DNA of 64,000 nt. It comes from Capitella teleta. Its lineage: Eukaryota > Annelida > Polychaeta > Capitellidae. Of the stretch, positions 1 through 11,599 are shown piece by piece. The notes below the pieces were generated by a model, which was not told the origin of the DNA, did not search any database, and saw only the letters and a list, made by a program, of their open reading frames with translations. The stretch covers positions 10,651-74,650 of the forward strand of contig KB309686.1 in assembly GCA_000328365.1 (NCBI GenBank), read 5' to 3'. The translations under genes were made by a program, and so were the position numbers. Position 1 is the first letter of the stretch; every line of letters begins with the position of its first letter.

Positions 1-47
1 TCTTGTGTGCACCATTTCATAACCATTCACGTATTACGCTATGCTTA

Positions 48-671
48 GGAAACATGATGACGATCAGCCAGAGGGAGCCATCGAACCGCAGACGATTTCT
101 CCCAATCAAAGTGAAGCAGCAGGTGCTTTTGGATATTTAAAATGTTTCTGTTTGCATTGCTTTTAAGTGCTTTGTTGGACATGTTCCTTTTATTTTCTTC
201 TGTTTCATTGATAACACCCCACAGCGAGGAAAAGTAAAGTAAGATATATAATTATACTTATATATATATATATTGATATACATGTATGTTTGAATATTGA
301 ATACAATTTACATTTGTTTGAAAATAATACGTACAGCTAGAACGCATGAAGAGGTCATCAATATGCACATGTACTAATTGTATTGCATGTATTCATTTAT
401 TTGTATTCTCAATGCTGGGAAGTAATTTTAGACTATATTAAAATTTAATGTCTTATGCAAGACTTTTTAAATTCAAATTTTTTAGCATATTTTGCAAGCT
501 AGCTTGTGGCATTAATTATATTTCTAAGATAATTATGTTGTATATATCACTTATGTATGGCATTGTTCATTTCTCATTTCTCAGATGGCTCAGCCAAGGA
601 CAGCGGACAGACTAACGAAGTTGAACGATGCCAAGCAGTGTGCTGCACGGCTATTGAACCTCATTATATAA
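48..671 (+). CDS. 3' terminal exons of an unrecognised gene (partial)
   Basis: Three short exons join in frame: about 48-122 (acceptor ending TTAG, donor AG|GTGCTT), about 225-238 (acceptor CACAG, donor AAA|GTAAGA) and 585-671 (acceptor TCTCAG, stop TAA at 669-671). The joined C-terminus is hydrophilic, with DDDQPEG near the start of the fragment, a basic stretch RKSK, and an end reading AKQCAARLLNLII. An AATAAA at about 709 supports a terminal exon here. The 5' part lies outside the window and no family is recognised. The middle exon is only 14 nt, so this chain is the least certain gene model in the window. Confidence 0.38.
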
Positions 672-888
672 TCACATATGTATATGCATCACTCGTGAAT
701 TTATTTGTAATAAAACTAAGGTTCTGTTCTCCATACCTCGTTGAATTACTTTACAGGTCATAAGTGGGAGGATACACAGGCGATTTCAGTTGATAGAATA
801 AATTAACATACCATATTTTTCTGATGTATAGGCCAAAGATCAATGATATATACATGTACATACATATGTATCTGCCTTGGGTAATGTG

Positions 889-1180
889 TTAAATTCTAGT
901 AATTAAGTGCTCAGAAAAGGGATTTTTCACTCTTTTTAACAACAAATTTTCCGGGGGAGCATGCCCCCACAGAACATGCATGCCCCCGTACCCCCCTAGT
1001 GTGGCTGCGCCGGTCTCTCCCTTATCATTACCTTCAATTTGGTTCCTACGCCTCTGCGAATCATCATCAGTTCGTGGCCCTCCACGAGTTTCGAGCACCG
1101 AGCACGTTCGATGACACGTGAATCCGTCACCCACTGCCGCTATACATGCATAATCAGTTGAGGAGAGGAAGGTGTTCATT
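889..1180 (-). repeat. Possible repeat-derived segment upstream of the bZIP gene
   Basis: This GC-rich patch in otherwise AT-rich DNA carries repeated CATGCCCCC and ACCCCCC runs and an open minus-strand frame of about 96 codons containing GGMHVLWGHAPPEN. It looks more like a relic of a dispersed repeat than a gene: no start context, splice sites or recognised domain is visible. This is inference from composition only. Confidence 0.2.
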
Positions 1181-2102
1181 GGTAAAAACCAGATCCTCTC
1201 ATGAATAAATACATGAATATTTATAGAAAATGGAGCAAATGAGCGTATGCTAATTAAATCGTCTGTGATTGGCTGTGGTCCAATGACGTCACTGCTATGC
1301 TGCGAGTTAAATTAACATATTTATTGGTAAACAAGCCAGCACCGCGAAGGTTTCTCGATCGGATTGAACGTTATTCGCAGATTTAGCATCGCCGAAATGG
1401 AAGGTTACCGCCAGGGAATGACTTTGAAGGCGCTGTTGCAGGATCCCAATCTCCTGAACCCGATGGCAGATGATGTTAAAGGTATTTATCATTCGATTTT
1501 CTTCGCAAAGGTTGACTAAACACACACATGTCAGCCATGTTGGAAACCGTGTCAGACAACGTGACCGCAATTTCCCATTATTTTCCCCTTCCCCCATTAG
1601 TGTCATCAAATGTTCGCCTCCCTCATTAAGTGGACGTCATAAAGTGCCTGTAGCACGATTCCACGAATCTACATTCACTCCTTTATTTATTTTTTTGCTT
1701 CGTCATTAAATGTTCTCCTTACGCAAGTGTAACAAATGCGTTATGATTCTCAAGGTCGTTCACAACGCACTCAAATCCGCGCCTAAAATTTCGCGGGCTA
1801 ATTCCTCACTCTGTTATTTTCACGTGTTCGCAAGTTGGTCTGGCCGCCCTATAAAATCGAAAATTGACCTAATTCTCGCCCAGGTAAGCTACTTTACCGC
1901 TTGGCACTTACAACCGATTTAGTGGCGTACGTGTAATCTTTGAATTGTCACACTAGTAATGTACTAGCATTACGGGCAGCACTAGTTCCAGTACTACTAT
2001 AAGATGTACCCCGGTACACCCTGTTTTCTGTTATATAACATAGCCCCGCCCATTTCGCATGGCTAATGAGATGCGGGCGTGTGTCCGGCCTACGCGCACG
2101 TG
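1115..2102. promoter_or_regulatory. Three canonical E-boxes around the bZIP 5' end
   Basis: Perfect CACGTG hexamers occur at 1115-1120 (upstream), 1821-1826 (intron 1) and 2097-2102 (about 70 bp before the possible alternative start at 2172). A C/EBP- or PAR-type site, TTACGCAA, lies at 1719-1726. Vertebrate Dbp and fly Pdp1 are driven by CLOCK partners through E-boxes near the promoter and in early introns, so the placement fits, but function is inferred. Confidence 0.4.
1265..1291 (+). promoter_or_regulatory. CCAAT boxes and CRE in the bZIP proximal promoter
   Basis: About 110 bp upstream of the first start codon there is an inverted CCAAT box (ATTGG, 1268-1272), a direct CCAAT (1280-1284) and a perfect palindromic CRE, TGACGTCA (1284-1291), which overlaps the direct CCAAT box. 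This spacing is typical of an NF-Y plus CREB/ATF proximal promoter. No TATA box is evident before the start at 1397. Confidence 0.6.
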
Positions 2103-4171
2103 TCTCGCGTCTGAGGCAATGAAGGCTCAGTGCTCTACTCTGTCGACTTCATTCCTCATCTAACTCTGATCATGGTTGGTTGTCAAATGGAGTTTTACCA
2201 GCAACATCCCTTGCACCAGTCGTCTCGGCCGGGTGCTGCACCGTACGCCAGTATGCCGTTCGTGCCGTGTTCTTGGAGTCAGTTCCCTCCTGCTTCGTAC
2301 GTGCAGCGGATGCGCCTTCAGGATCGTATCCGTAGTCCCATGGCTCGAAGGATTGTGTCAGAAAGTGCGAATCTTTTTTCTTTCTTTGCAATTTTTGTTT
2401 TCCTTCAGTTATGCTCCTTTCTTCTTCACAAATATCTCGGTGTGAAATTATCCGTGGACCGCTTTTTTTTATATATATCAAGGAATTTGTATATTATTAT
2501 TTTTTTTTTTTTATGGACCATTCGAGCTGAATGAATGCCCTGTAAACATGGAGAAATTAATTCCGGTCATTCATCCCTGGTTACCTGAACTTACCAAATA
2601 ACAGGGAGGTTTTCTGTGTCACAACGCTGCTAGTATGCTACCAGAGTAGATGACGTAACCGACATGTTACATAATATTATCGATCGCGTAATTTTGAGGG
2701 TCATACTAAATGTCTTTAGTACTCTGCAATACTAAATTATGATCCAGTTGATCTTGGCATTATGCCAATTATACTGATGGGAGGAGATTTCTGGTGGACG
2801 GTTTCATTTGCAGACTTCAGCTGAAGCTTAGCTAAATACTAGTCAGCTAGATATAAGTCTCTCTGCGCCACGGTCGACTTATTCGCTTTATTTTTTCGTA
2901 AGCGTGAAAAAAAAATTAATGTCATTTCTATTATTGTTATTATTTATTGTTTTATTTATTTTTTTCTACAGAGTCAGATGAGAAATATGGCAAACTGTTG
3001 GAAGGATCGGCCATCAACACCCAGTCTGCCCAACTCATGCCCAACCTGTGGGAGAAGACCGTTCCCTTCGACGGAACTGACTTCACCCTGGAGTTCATGG
3101 ACCTCGATGAATTTCTGGACGAGAACTACTTCCCCGACAAGAACCCAGCCACTCCGTCATCCGGGGCACAGACGCCCAACCTGCCTCCCCTCGAGACCAT
3201 TGTCCAGTCGCCTCAAACGCCCGTCTCAGGCAAGACCATGATGCTCCCGCCAAAGACGCCGATCTCACCTTGTCCTACTGGTCAGTCATTTCTCAAAGTC
3301 ATTAAGAGAGCACTGGTCAAGATTTCCATGAAATTCCTCAAATTATAATAATGTATGATTACATTACGTTATGATTTTACAGTTTCATCTTCATCATCAC
3401 CGTCATCTCCGAAAGTTGAAATTGAAGTTGAGTGCCCACTCACTCAGACGGACATTGCGCTGTCAACAATTCCAGGTATGGACCTGTAAAACAGGAGGCC
3501 TAGTTGACGTTTGCATAGTATTCATTATTACATTCTTTATGACCTAGAGTGACATCTTTTTTATTGGTATTTGTTTTACCTGTCAATCATGACGTCTCAG
3601 AATACAGGTGGAACTAATTAGGAGTTCTCATTAACGCTTGATAATGACGGCCGTATGCGTGGTGCCATTGCCGTCTGTTTTTTGCTTGATAATTACGTCG
3701 TTGACAATGCCACATCGTGACCACTCCTCCTCTTTCTGTTTCACATTACACAGATTAGTTTGGCCGCAATAACCTTCATCTCATATTTTACAGGTGAAGA
3801 GACATACGATCCGCGCAAGAGAACCTTTTCTGAAGATGAGCTTCGTCCTCAGCCCATGATTAAAAAGTCAAAAAAAGTCAGTTAACCTCCTCCTTGGTTA
3901 ATTTTATTTTCACGTATATTCATGTTCACTCCAGGTTTTTGTGCCTGACAATGACAAAGATGACAAATACTGGCAGAGACGGGAGAAGAACAACGTCGCC
4001 GCCAAAAGATCGCGAGACGCTCGACGAATCAAAGAAAATCAGATCGCTCTGAGGGCAGCATTTCTCGAGCGAGAGAACAGTACCCTGAAAAGTGAGCTAA
4101 AGAAAGCCTTGCAGGACAATAAGCAGCTGAGCCAGCGCCTGACTAAATACGAAGAGGCCCAAGACAAGTGA
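1397..4171 (+). CDS. PAR-domain bZIP transcription factor (HLF/TEF/DBP family)
   Basis: A DNA-binding activator of D-box sites, expected in the nucleus, from the family that gives circadian output in flies and vertebrates. Five exons close in frame: 1397-1481, 2972-3280, 3383-3475, 3794-3876 and 3935-4171, giving 268 residues (human HLF has 295). Exon 2 holds the family signature [10 protein letters not shown] followed by [14 protein letters not shown]. The last exon holds the PAR tail ([17 protein letters not shown]), the basic region [17 protein letters not shown] and a leucine zipper. The start was chosen because [18 protein letters not shown] joins exon 2 in phase and resembles the N-termini of relatives. 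A poly(A) signal lies at 4535-4540. Which vertebrate paralogue it matches cannot be said; an invertebrate single-copy gene would precede the HLF/TEF/DBP split. Confidence 0.95.
2172..2364 (+). CDS. Possible alternative first exon of the bZIP gene
   Basis: An open frame begins with ATG at 2172 ([16 protein letters not shown]) inside intron 1. A potential donor A|GTGCGA after 2364 leaves phase 1, exactly the phase needed to enter exon 2 at 2972. The encoded piece is Pro/Ser-rich with no known motif. Vertebrate TEF and HLF use alternative first exons, and an E-box sits 70 bp upstream. Against this, the donor is weak and the reading frame also runs on through a poly-T tract. Confidence 0.33.
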
Positions 4172-4534
4172 AAAACTTTCTCGACCCTCCGCGTTCACTC
4201 ATTGTTATTCATGTATCCAGATAATGTGTATAATTTGTGTCCACTATATTCGATTCCACTGCCCTACGAGCGAATTACGGATAATATTATCGAAACTCAG
4301 GGATTTTTTCCGATTTTCTTTGCTCCCTTTTTGGGCTGTTAAATTACATCTAGAAAAACAAATTATGTTGATATTTTTTTTGATTTTTTTTCTGTTTTCC
4401 TGGTCTCTTATAATTATTTGCTCATGTTGTTTGATTGCATGTCTGTTATTGCTGGGATAGGTTTGTTTTCCATTGTTTTGACAGAGATAAAAATGTTGTA
4501 TGTACATAATGTATGATGTTATTCACCACCATGA

Positions 4535-4540
4535 AATAAA
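4535..4540 (+). terminator. Poly(A) signal of the bZIP gene
   Basis: An AATAAA hexamer lies about 365 nt after the stop codon, followed by a T-rich stretch (ATTTTTGTTCATTTTG) of the sort found downstream of cleavage sites. Confidence 0.65.
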
Positions 4541-4991
4541 TTGTTTGCACAAATGACATTTTTGTTCATTTTGTATTCTGTTTGAAAATCACAAGAAAAC
4601 CTTTTGCAAGCATTTTACTAGTAATTGGTTATCGTGAGGTTTCTTCCATTCATATTTTCAAGGATTTGCTGTTCAGCTTGGTCTCAAAACAAGGAGTAGT
4701 TCATACCAAACTATAATTAATATGCTACAGCGCATCGCTACTATTATATGATTATGGTGTTCTCATTTGAATTATCCTTCAAACCCTGCTTTGCTTGCCG
4801 CGGGTAAAAGCTGACCACGCCGGTGATATATTATGCTGGCAACGAGCATCAAAAAGAAATTAATGCAGAATTCTGCTTTTACAATATGGCAGACGTTTAG
4901 CGATGTCCCGGAGTTAGTTTTGGATTAGAGTTAGGTAGAATAATCGGGCGCTATCCTCGCCACATCACTCTATAATTTAGTTATACGTCCC

Positions 4992-5849
4992 CAGTGGCGT
5001 ATTCTGAAAATATCTGAGGGTATGGCGGAGGCAACAGTCAATATAAGTTAATTGATCCATTTGAAGGATACACATTATTACAATGGAGATAATATGAAAC
5101 AACAATAATAACCGAATAAATTTAACCTTTTTCATTGATTCGTGCATGCTCAAATTTGAAAGCACACACAAGCCAACAATTATAAATCCATTTTAAGCAT
5201 TTTATTTACCACAATGCGTTCAAGAAAACCCCAAACGACGCCTTTTGTACGAGAAATCGCCATTGAGTATGACAACCCATTGAAGTGGGTTTCCCGTATT
5301 CTTGCCGTTAGATAGTCCTTAATGAGCTTTAAAGCACTGAACGAACGTTCACCCGTCGCACTGGTAACGTGTAATGTACCGCCAACACTGATCAAGGATT
5401 CCTCGAAAGAGCATGCAAGCCTTGGAAGCTGAATCTCCCTTCAACAATGACACTTCCTCCAATGCTGCAACGGCTGCGCCATGAAGCTCATTGAAGGTGG
5501 GGACTGCATCTTGTCTTTCAACCGAGTTGCACAATGAGTGTAGTCACCATTTCTCTTGTATGCTGCTTTGAAGGGTCACAATGCGCTTATTGAAGTCTGT
5601 GAAGAACACGACAATTTCATTCATGAGGCTGACCGCATTCTGGGTTGAACGCTCATCGGCAGTTTTCGTAAGCAATTATAATACTGTGTTTCCCACAATA
5701 ATAAAAGAATTATTTGTTTAAATAATTAAAATTATATTTACATATAATTATATATCAATATTAATATAATAATATTAAGAATTATATTTACATTAGTATT
5801 AGTATTGTTATTAGGAATTTTTAGCTGAGGGGGTGGGAATACGCCACTG
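4992..5849 (-). mobile_element. Internally deleted hAT DNA transposon with TIRs and TSD
   Basis: The ends are perfect 13-bp inverted repeats, CAGTGGCGTATTC at 4992-5004 and its complement at 5837-5849. They are flanked by an 8-bp target duplication with one mismatch: TACGTCCC at 4984-4991 and CACGTCCC at 5850-5857. On the minus strand, about 5190-5390, lies the hAT C-terminal dimerisation region TSATGERSFSALKLIK, and further upstream are weaker ZMYM1-like transposase pieces broken by frame changes. At 858 bp it is far shorter than an autonomous hAT (about 3 kb), so the catalytic core is mostly lost and the copy is inactive. Confidence 0.88.
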
Positions 5850-6041
5850 CACGTCCCCCACCCTTCCACGCATCTTGCTGCTACCACTCAAAGCATAGGC
5901 TGCATTAGGCATCGCTCTCGCACTATATTTTCTTTTATTTGAGAGTGCTTTTGTTTGTATCGTAGCACTAATGTTAGAGCAACTCTGTTATCAAAGGCGC
6001 CTTGGTGGCTGTGGGTTTTAACTTTGACGGCGTTTCTGAAA

Positions 6042-6105
6042 TCGACTGACCATCAACCATTCGATTGACCATCAACCATTCGACTGACCATCAACCATTC
6101 GACTG
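6042..6105. repeat. 20-bp tandem repeat, about 3 units
   Basis: The unit CGACTGACCATCAACCATT (plus one base) is repeated about three times with a single C/T variant in the middle copy. The last unit degenerates into CGACTGACGGCGACGG. No coding role is seen. Confidence 0.85.
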
Positions 6106-6559
6106 ACGGCGACGGTGGATGACAACGATTCACACGTCTAACTAATGTTTGCATCCGATTATCAAGACAAAGCAGAGTCTTTATTGATCCGCCATTCAAC
6201 AGATGACATTCAATAATGCTCGTTCAGGGGCGCATCTGATTCAAGTCATACACACATCTCTTCATAATTCAACACCACACGCATTTAAGTATTCCTCACT
6301 CATTCAAAATTAAATTATTATTCGATTTCATTGCATAAATTGTCGCAGAATAGGTCCTTAAATTCAAAACAATTTCAGCCATTTTTTTTTTTTCCTTTTT
6401 TTTCTTTTTTAATATGGAGTAGATATCTTCTCATGCTAAAAACAAACTTTGATTCACGATGCGATGCATGCTTAAATTAAATAAATAGATATTGTGAGTC
6501 AATTGAAAAAAATTCGATGCTTCGTCAGGTAAAAGAACATAATTTTTCTTAGCATATTG

Positions 6560-6700
6560 AATCGATCTGGTTCTCGACTTTCTTAAGTGACAACCGCAAA
6601 GTTTCCGTCATGAAATGCTCGCTTTTCAGGAGTGACGTCCAGTACCTACCATTATCTGATAAGCTATAGAAAGTTCGTTTTCATATCTATGGTCATTAAA
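6560..6700. repeat. Dispersed repeat family member 1
   Basis: This segment shares an ordered set of words with 12890-13075 and 40925-41035: TTCTTAAGTGACAAC, a block ending TTTTCAGGAG, then AAAGTTCGTTTTCATATCTATG. The copies are too diverged to place ends or family. No coding potential is seen. Confidence 0.45.
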
Positions 6701-7143
6701 GCCACCACGGGACATCTCAACGGACAACTTTGGTGATTGATGCACATGCAATCAGGCTTAATATTATGTATTTTGCTATCTGTTGAGTACGATTAATCTT
6801 ACAATAATTAATCTAATTCGTGTTTTGTACAATTTCTTTTTATCCATTCCCACAACGCTTTAAATACTAGAGCAGATACAGATTTTAATTTGAAAATAAT
6901 TATATGCATGTAATCCCATGTATCAAGCATTGTATTATTAAATGATTTACGCTGCATAGCATCTGAATTAGGCGTGATTACGAAAGAAAAACTCTCATGA
7001 GACTTGGGGTCGTCGTATACGCATGCTAACCCGACAAACAACTCCCTAATCAGCCCAGATAGTTACGTCATGTGGAGATAGCATTGCCCGTTACGTAAGC
7101 TGTGCACACTGGCGCGCGGAAGAAGGATGAATGGACTGCGTCA

Positions 7144-7208
7144 AAAAACAAAAAAAAAAAAAAAAAAAAAAAATGATAATAATAATAATAACAATAATAA
7201 TAATAATA
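7144..7208. repeat. Poly-A followed by (AAT)n microsatellite
   Basis: A run of about 30 A with one or two interruptions passes into about 12 AAT units. It could be the eroded tail of a retroposon, but no element body is recognised next to it. Confidence 0.8.
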
Positions 7209-8289
7209 CACGCAGAATGCGGGGTCTATCTATGCATGCACTCTGCTTGGTGATGCATTTGTTTTTCAGTTGATACACTTTATACGATTTGGCGGTTTGT
7301 GACCCTTGGGTTACTGTGATCCATGCTTCAATACAATTCTGGATACTACATTTCAGGAAGCCAGAGTGCTAATTTTTCAGTCTGATTTCTTTTGGGGTAA
7401 AGTACTCGTTGAAGTATCGTTCTAGTCAATTTCATCGTTTATCAAAGTCATCTTGTCACGGGAGTACTTAAAAGATTGTTTGCCAGGATTAACGTACGGA
7501 CTGGCCGCGAAAGAAAATAATTTTTTTGGATCGCTTTAAAAATGAAGATAATATAGACTTGTGTAACGCGTAGAGAATATTCTTGTAGACCCAAACATAT
7601 GGATTAATTAATTATTAAGCCATTTTTAGATCGACGCGTTTCTTTGGCACATAAGTATACGTGGGCGTCAATTATTATATATATATATATATTTTTTTTA
7701 AAATCTTTTTGCAGTGATCATAGTGGGCGGTTGTGATTTGACTAGAACGAATAGACAGACCTTGTGAAAATCGGCCTAGTGCGAAACGACTGGTTTTGCG
7801 GGTACATTGAATTTGAAGTATTATATGGACAATATTAATGTATAGTGCACGGCCATAATTGGTACACTCACGGTTTTGGTGAAGGTTACTCATCATTAAG
7901 TGCATAGGCCCTATTGTTGGTGGAACATGCTGTAATAAGCATTCAACGGTATTTCAACCTAGTGTGAATCGACCAATAGTGCTAAAAGGCCCGTACGTAT
8001 CGAATTAGTGCGAACAGGCATTCGGGGTAATGTGTAACTCGTGCGAACAGGTAACAGGGCGAACAGACCAGCAACTTTGCAAGCCCGTCTCCTTCCCTTT
8101 TTTTTTTCCAGATATCTGGTATTGCGCAATGCAAACATCGGCTCCAATCAATGACCCTTTCATGCAATCGGTCATTTGTAATAGTCACAGGAAGCTGACC
8201 CTCTCATGAACAGATCCCTACTCGACGCCGAAGCATCTCCATGATAACATGCATGCTTTTTCGCGATAACATGCGCACACAGATACGAA

Positions 8290-8548
8290 TAATACCTTTT
8301 ATTTAATCGCACTTGATTTATGTCTCAAGATAGCTGCATTCTGTAGCCATACTATGTGAGGATTATAGCAATAGGAGTCTTGGAACTAGACTATAGACTC
8401 AAGAGCGTCGAGAGCCTTGAAGAAAAGTTCCTGATCACAGTGGTCAGTCTATGTTCGTGCTTCTTGTATCCGGTATCGAACTAGGCACCTCGACATCCCC
8501 TGGCGACATGATTGTAGTCCAGTGGTCAAGCCGACTGAGCCAGACCAA
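8290..8548 (-). mobile_element. tRNA-derived SINE
   Basis: On the minus strand the head carries an RNA polymerase III A box, TGGCTCAGTCGG (8531-8542), and about 50 nt later a B box close to consensus, AGTTCGATACC (8472-8482). The DNA between them (GACCACTGGACTACAATCAT) is tRNA-like but does not fold as a clean cloverleaf and has no recognisable anticodon arm. The body runs on to about 8290, where an A-rich stretch (ATTAAATAAAAGG) may be the tail. The source tRNA and exact ends cannot be given without other copies. Confidence 0.62.
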
Positions 8549-8569
8549 TAGGCCTACTTGGTGACTTTG

Positions 8570-10860
8570 GAATGCAAATTCCATAAGAAGAAAAAGGTCA
8601 AGGTGGCATTTTAGTGAAAATTAGCATGTGGCGATGTAATATATTATGCGCTGGTCGTGATTCCAGTTTATCACCCTGTAGGGAAAGAGCCCACCTGGGC
8701 CACACCATCAAGCATGAACCAGGTATTCGATTCAGAACTTGGCATGATGTACACTGAACACAGGGTGTATTAGACTTCAGATTGCGCCTCTGAAAATAAG
8801 AAGCCTTTATTATAAGTAGCTTTGCGCTCATTCAATGCGTGATACTGAAAGAAAAGCAACACATCTGCGAGTACAATCGACTACCGAATTATAGTCTCGA
8901 GGCGCTAGTACTACGTCATATACATGAATATTACACCAAATCGAGCAACCCGTTTGCAGTGTAGGGCATTTCCTGTATGAGGGGACGCACACGATATCAT
9001 TGCACTTATCGGGTAGCTGGACATATTACACGTATTCCTTTGCGTATAAATACATGGTGACGACCCGTTATGGGCATACGTGGATATAAACAACTTACAG
9101 AGAATGGCGTCATTTTCAATTATAGTGGAGTGGGATTACCAATTCGACTGTGTCATGACTTTGATGCGCACATGCCTGTAGCCAAAGAAGGCGGGAGGGA
9201 GGGGGTGGACGATCCGGACGACCTTAATCCCCCCCTCGGGCTCTCCCTCGTAATTGCAATCAATAATCGCGAATGACGCACTTTTATAACATTTATAATT
9301 TAAGCTCTATATTTTATAGGTCCCCTTGCCGCCGCATATCAAGAAAGAAAAGTATCTAATGAAATTTGTATGTCTTGCGATATATCTGTCTTCAAAATAA
9401 TTATTAACGTACTATTTGACACTGAGATTCGGCGTGATATGAAGATGACATTAGCACATTACTCATCACTTGTTTAGATATTTGAGTGGCACTTGTTTTT
9501 CACATTTAGTAGCCCACATCAGGCCATCACGTTATCAAAATATAGATTGAGTAAATGCATCTCTCACGAATTCATGTGTAGTACGAGTAGAATTAATTAA
9601 GGTTCGGTTTTCCAAATCTACTTTGTCCATGCAATGCTATACACGTATTTTATTAAGTCATGAATTCTGAACAATTCTACAAAGCAAAACGTGACTGTTT
9701 GCATGCCTGTGTTCACCATGTTTCCGCTTCTCCAAATACAAATGATCGTGCTGTACCCAAGTAGCCATTTGTAACATTCTATTCTTGGTTTGTTTGTCTT
9801 ACATGTATCACAAGTTCGCATTGTATTTTAAACTTGCATGGGTCCACTATCTTAATAACACCCCCTTCTCTTTCCTCCGTGGAAAGCTGACTACGGCCAA
9901 CTATTATACTAGAGTCAGACCTAATCACATTTCCTTATCTTATTGATAGCTATTAATCGATTTTAATCCCCTGCCTTCAACAACTTCGTGTCAATAAACT
10001 CTCGGTCAGCGTTCTCTGAATATGCGTAAACGTGGGTTCAAGTGGGTGCGGTGCTCTGATTGGCTGAGAACATCAGGTGGAGGTGCCGCCTTGTGAGTAC
10101 GATTGCGTCTTCGTTTGAGGTCATTACATTGTGATTACAGTAGGCTGCGTATTCGGCAGTTGGTGGAAGTGCGGGTCTCATAAGTATGGAGAGAGCTCAT
10201 GCATTGTAATTGTTGCATAAATGTATGTACATGAATATAAAATGCATTGGACTATTGAGGCATATCTTATATCGTATTGCATACCTATAGGCTATAGGGT
10301 CATCTTTAAACAGTTCCCACATGTTATATGCGTAAAGTGTGTCCAGTTAATTGAAGACACTTGTTTCAGTGGAGCATACATAGAGTGGGACAAACATATA
10401 CTTAAAATAGTCTGCTCCACGTTGAAGATGTGTGTGTGTGTGTTTGTTGCTATTTGAGTTCCTTCAGATACGATAATGATGACGCCCAGTCTTCTAGAGC
10501 CCAATCACGGGAAACATTTAGGTTTCGCCAAAGGGAGTGAATATTATATGTAGCCGAGGATTTAGGATGATTCTTGGTTATGTCTCGTTTAACTAACATA
10601 ACATTAATAAGTCATCACTCTTGCATTACTCTTTTGCTTAAGAGTGTAACAGATCATGCCATCGTTTATCACTCATTGCTCGTCGCTCTTCTCCAATGAG
10701 TTCATGTCATCTCATCTCATATGCTATACTCAAAACTCATAAGTCGCGTTTGCTTTCAATAAAGTCGAATTTGTATAACGTGGGTTACGTTAAAAGTGCC
10801 GTTGTTGTGATTGTACCCCATTTTTCATCCTATATATGATCCTGATATCAATGATGACAT
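8570..10860. other. Intergenic region
   Basis: No coding exon is supported. At 10057-10098 an inverted CCAAT box (GATTGGCTGAG) is followed by a good splice donor (CCTT|GTGAGTAC), which could be a non-coding first exon for the SnoaL-like gene 4 kb downstream. This is weak. Confidence 0.35.
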
Positions 10861-10865
10861 TCTAC

Positions 10866-11555
10866 AATGCGCTGGTTCAGGGTCTCATCTTATGTTGCCC
10901 TCTTTGCGATAATAATTATACCAGTGTGTACAAATTGGCAACCACTGCTCAGCATCAAAAGTTCTGAAATCGGGAGTGCCTTAGGGATCTGTACTTGGAC
11001 CTGTGTTGTTCTCCCTTCATACTGCATTGCTTGCACTGCAATTAATGGACACTCATTCAGTTTCACTTCCTGGAATATCACTTTTACGCCGACGACACGT
11101 CCCTTTACATCACCTTTGAGACGTCAGAGCTTGCAAATGCCATCACTCGAATGCAATGCTGTGCAGAGGATGTACGCCGATGGATGTGTGAGAAAAAAAA
11201 AAACCAAAAAAAAACCAAAAAACACTGAAAATGAACAGTGACAAAACAGAGCTTCTCCTCATTGCCGCAAAGAGTGCAGCAGCTCAGTTGCATACACCAG
11301 ATGATGTTTGCTGACTGTCGGCCAGACTGATGTGTCTCCTTCAGAACTGGTTCGCTATATTGGAGTTTTAATGGACAAACGCATGAACCTGGAAGAACAC
11401 GTCAACAACATCTGCAAAGTTGCTCGCTGTACATCATTGGTCGCATTCGCCATATGCTGTCGGACGGCGCATGTGCGAAAATGATCCACGCCTTCGTTTG
11501 CAGAAGTCTTGGCTATGGGTGTGCTGTGCTTGCAGGACTACCACAAACACTATTG

Positions 11556-11599
<44 letters not shown>

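Larger units (their letters stand above)
5850..8289. other. Intergenic region
   Basis: No gene is supported. Contents are the 20-bp tandem repeat, the dispersed repeat near 6.56 kb, the poly-A/(AAT)n tract and, at 7.99-8.07 kb, a loose repetition of GTGCGAACAGG. Confidence 0.5.

Noticed and set aside
8472-8542. A functional tRNA gene
   Set aside because: A and B boxes are present but the arms do not pair as a cloverleaf and no anticodon loop fits; a SINE is the better reading.
11193-11236. Lysine-rich stretch inside the LINE
   Set aside because: It is an A-rich tract within the degraded element, not a nuclear localisation signal of a host gene.
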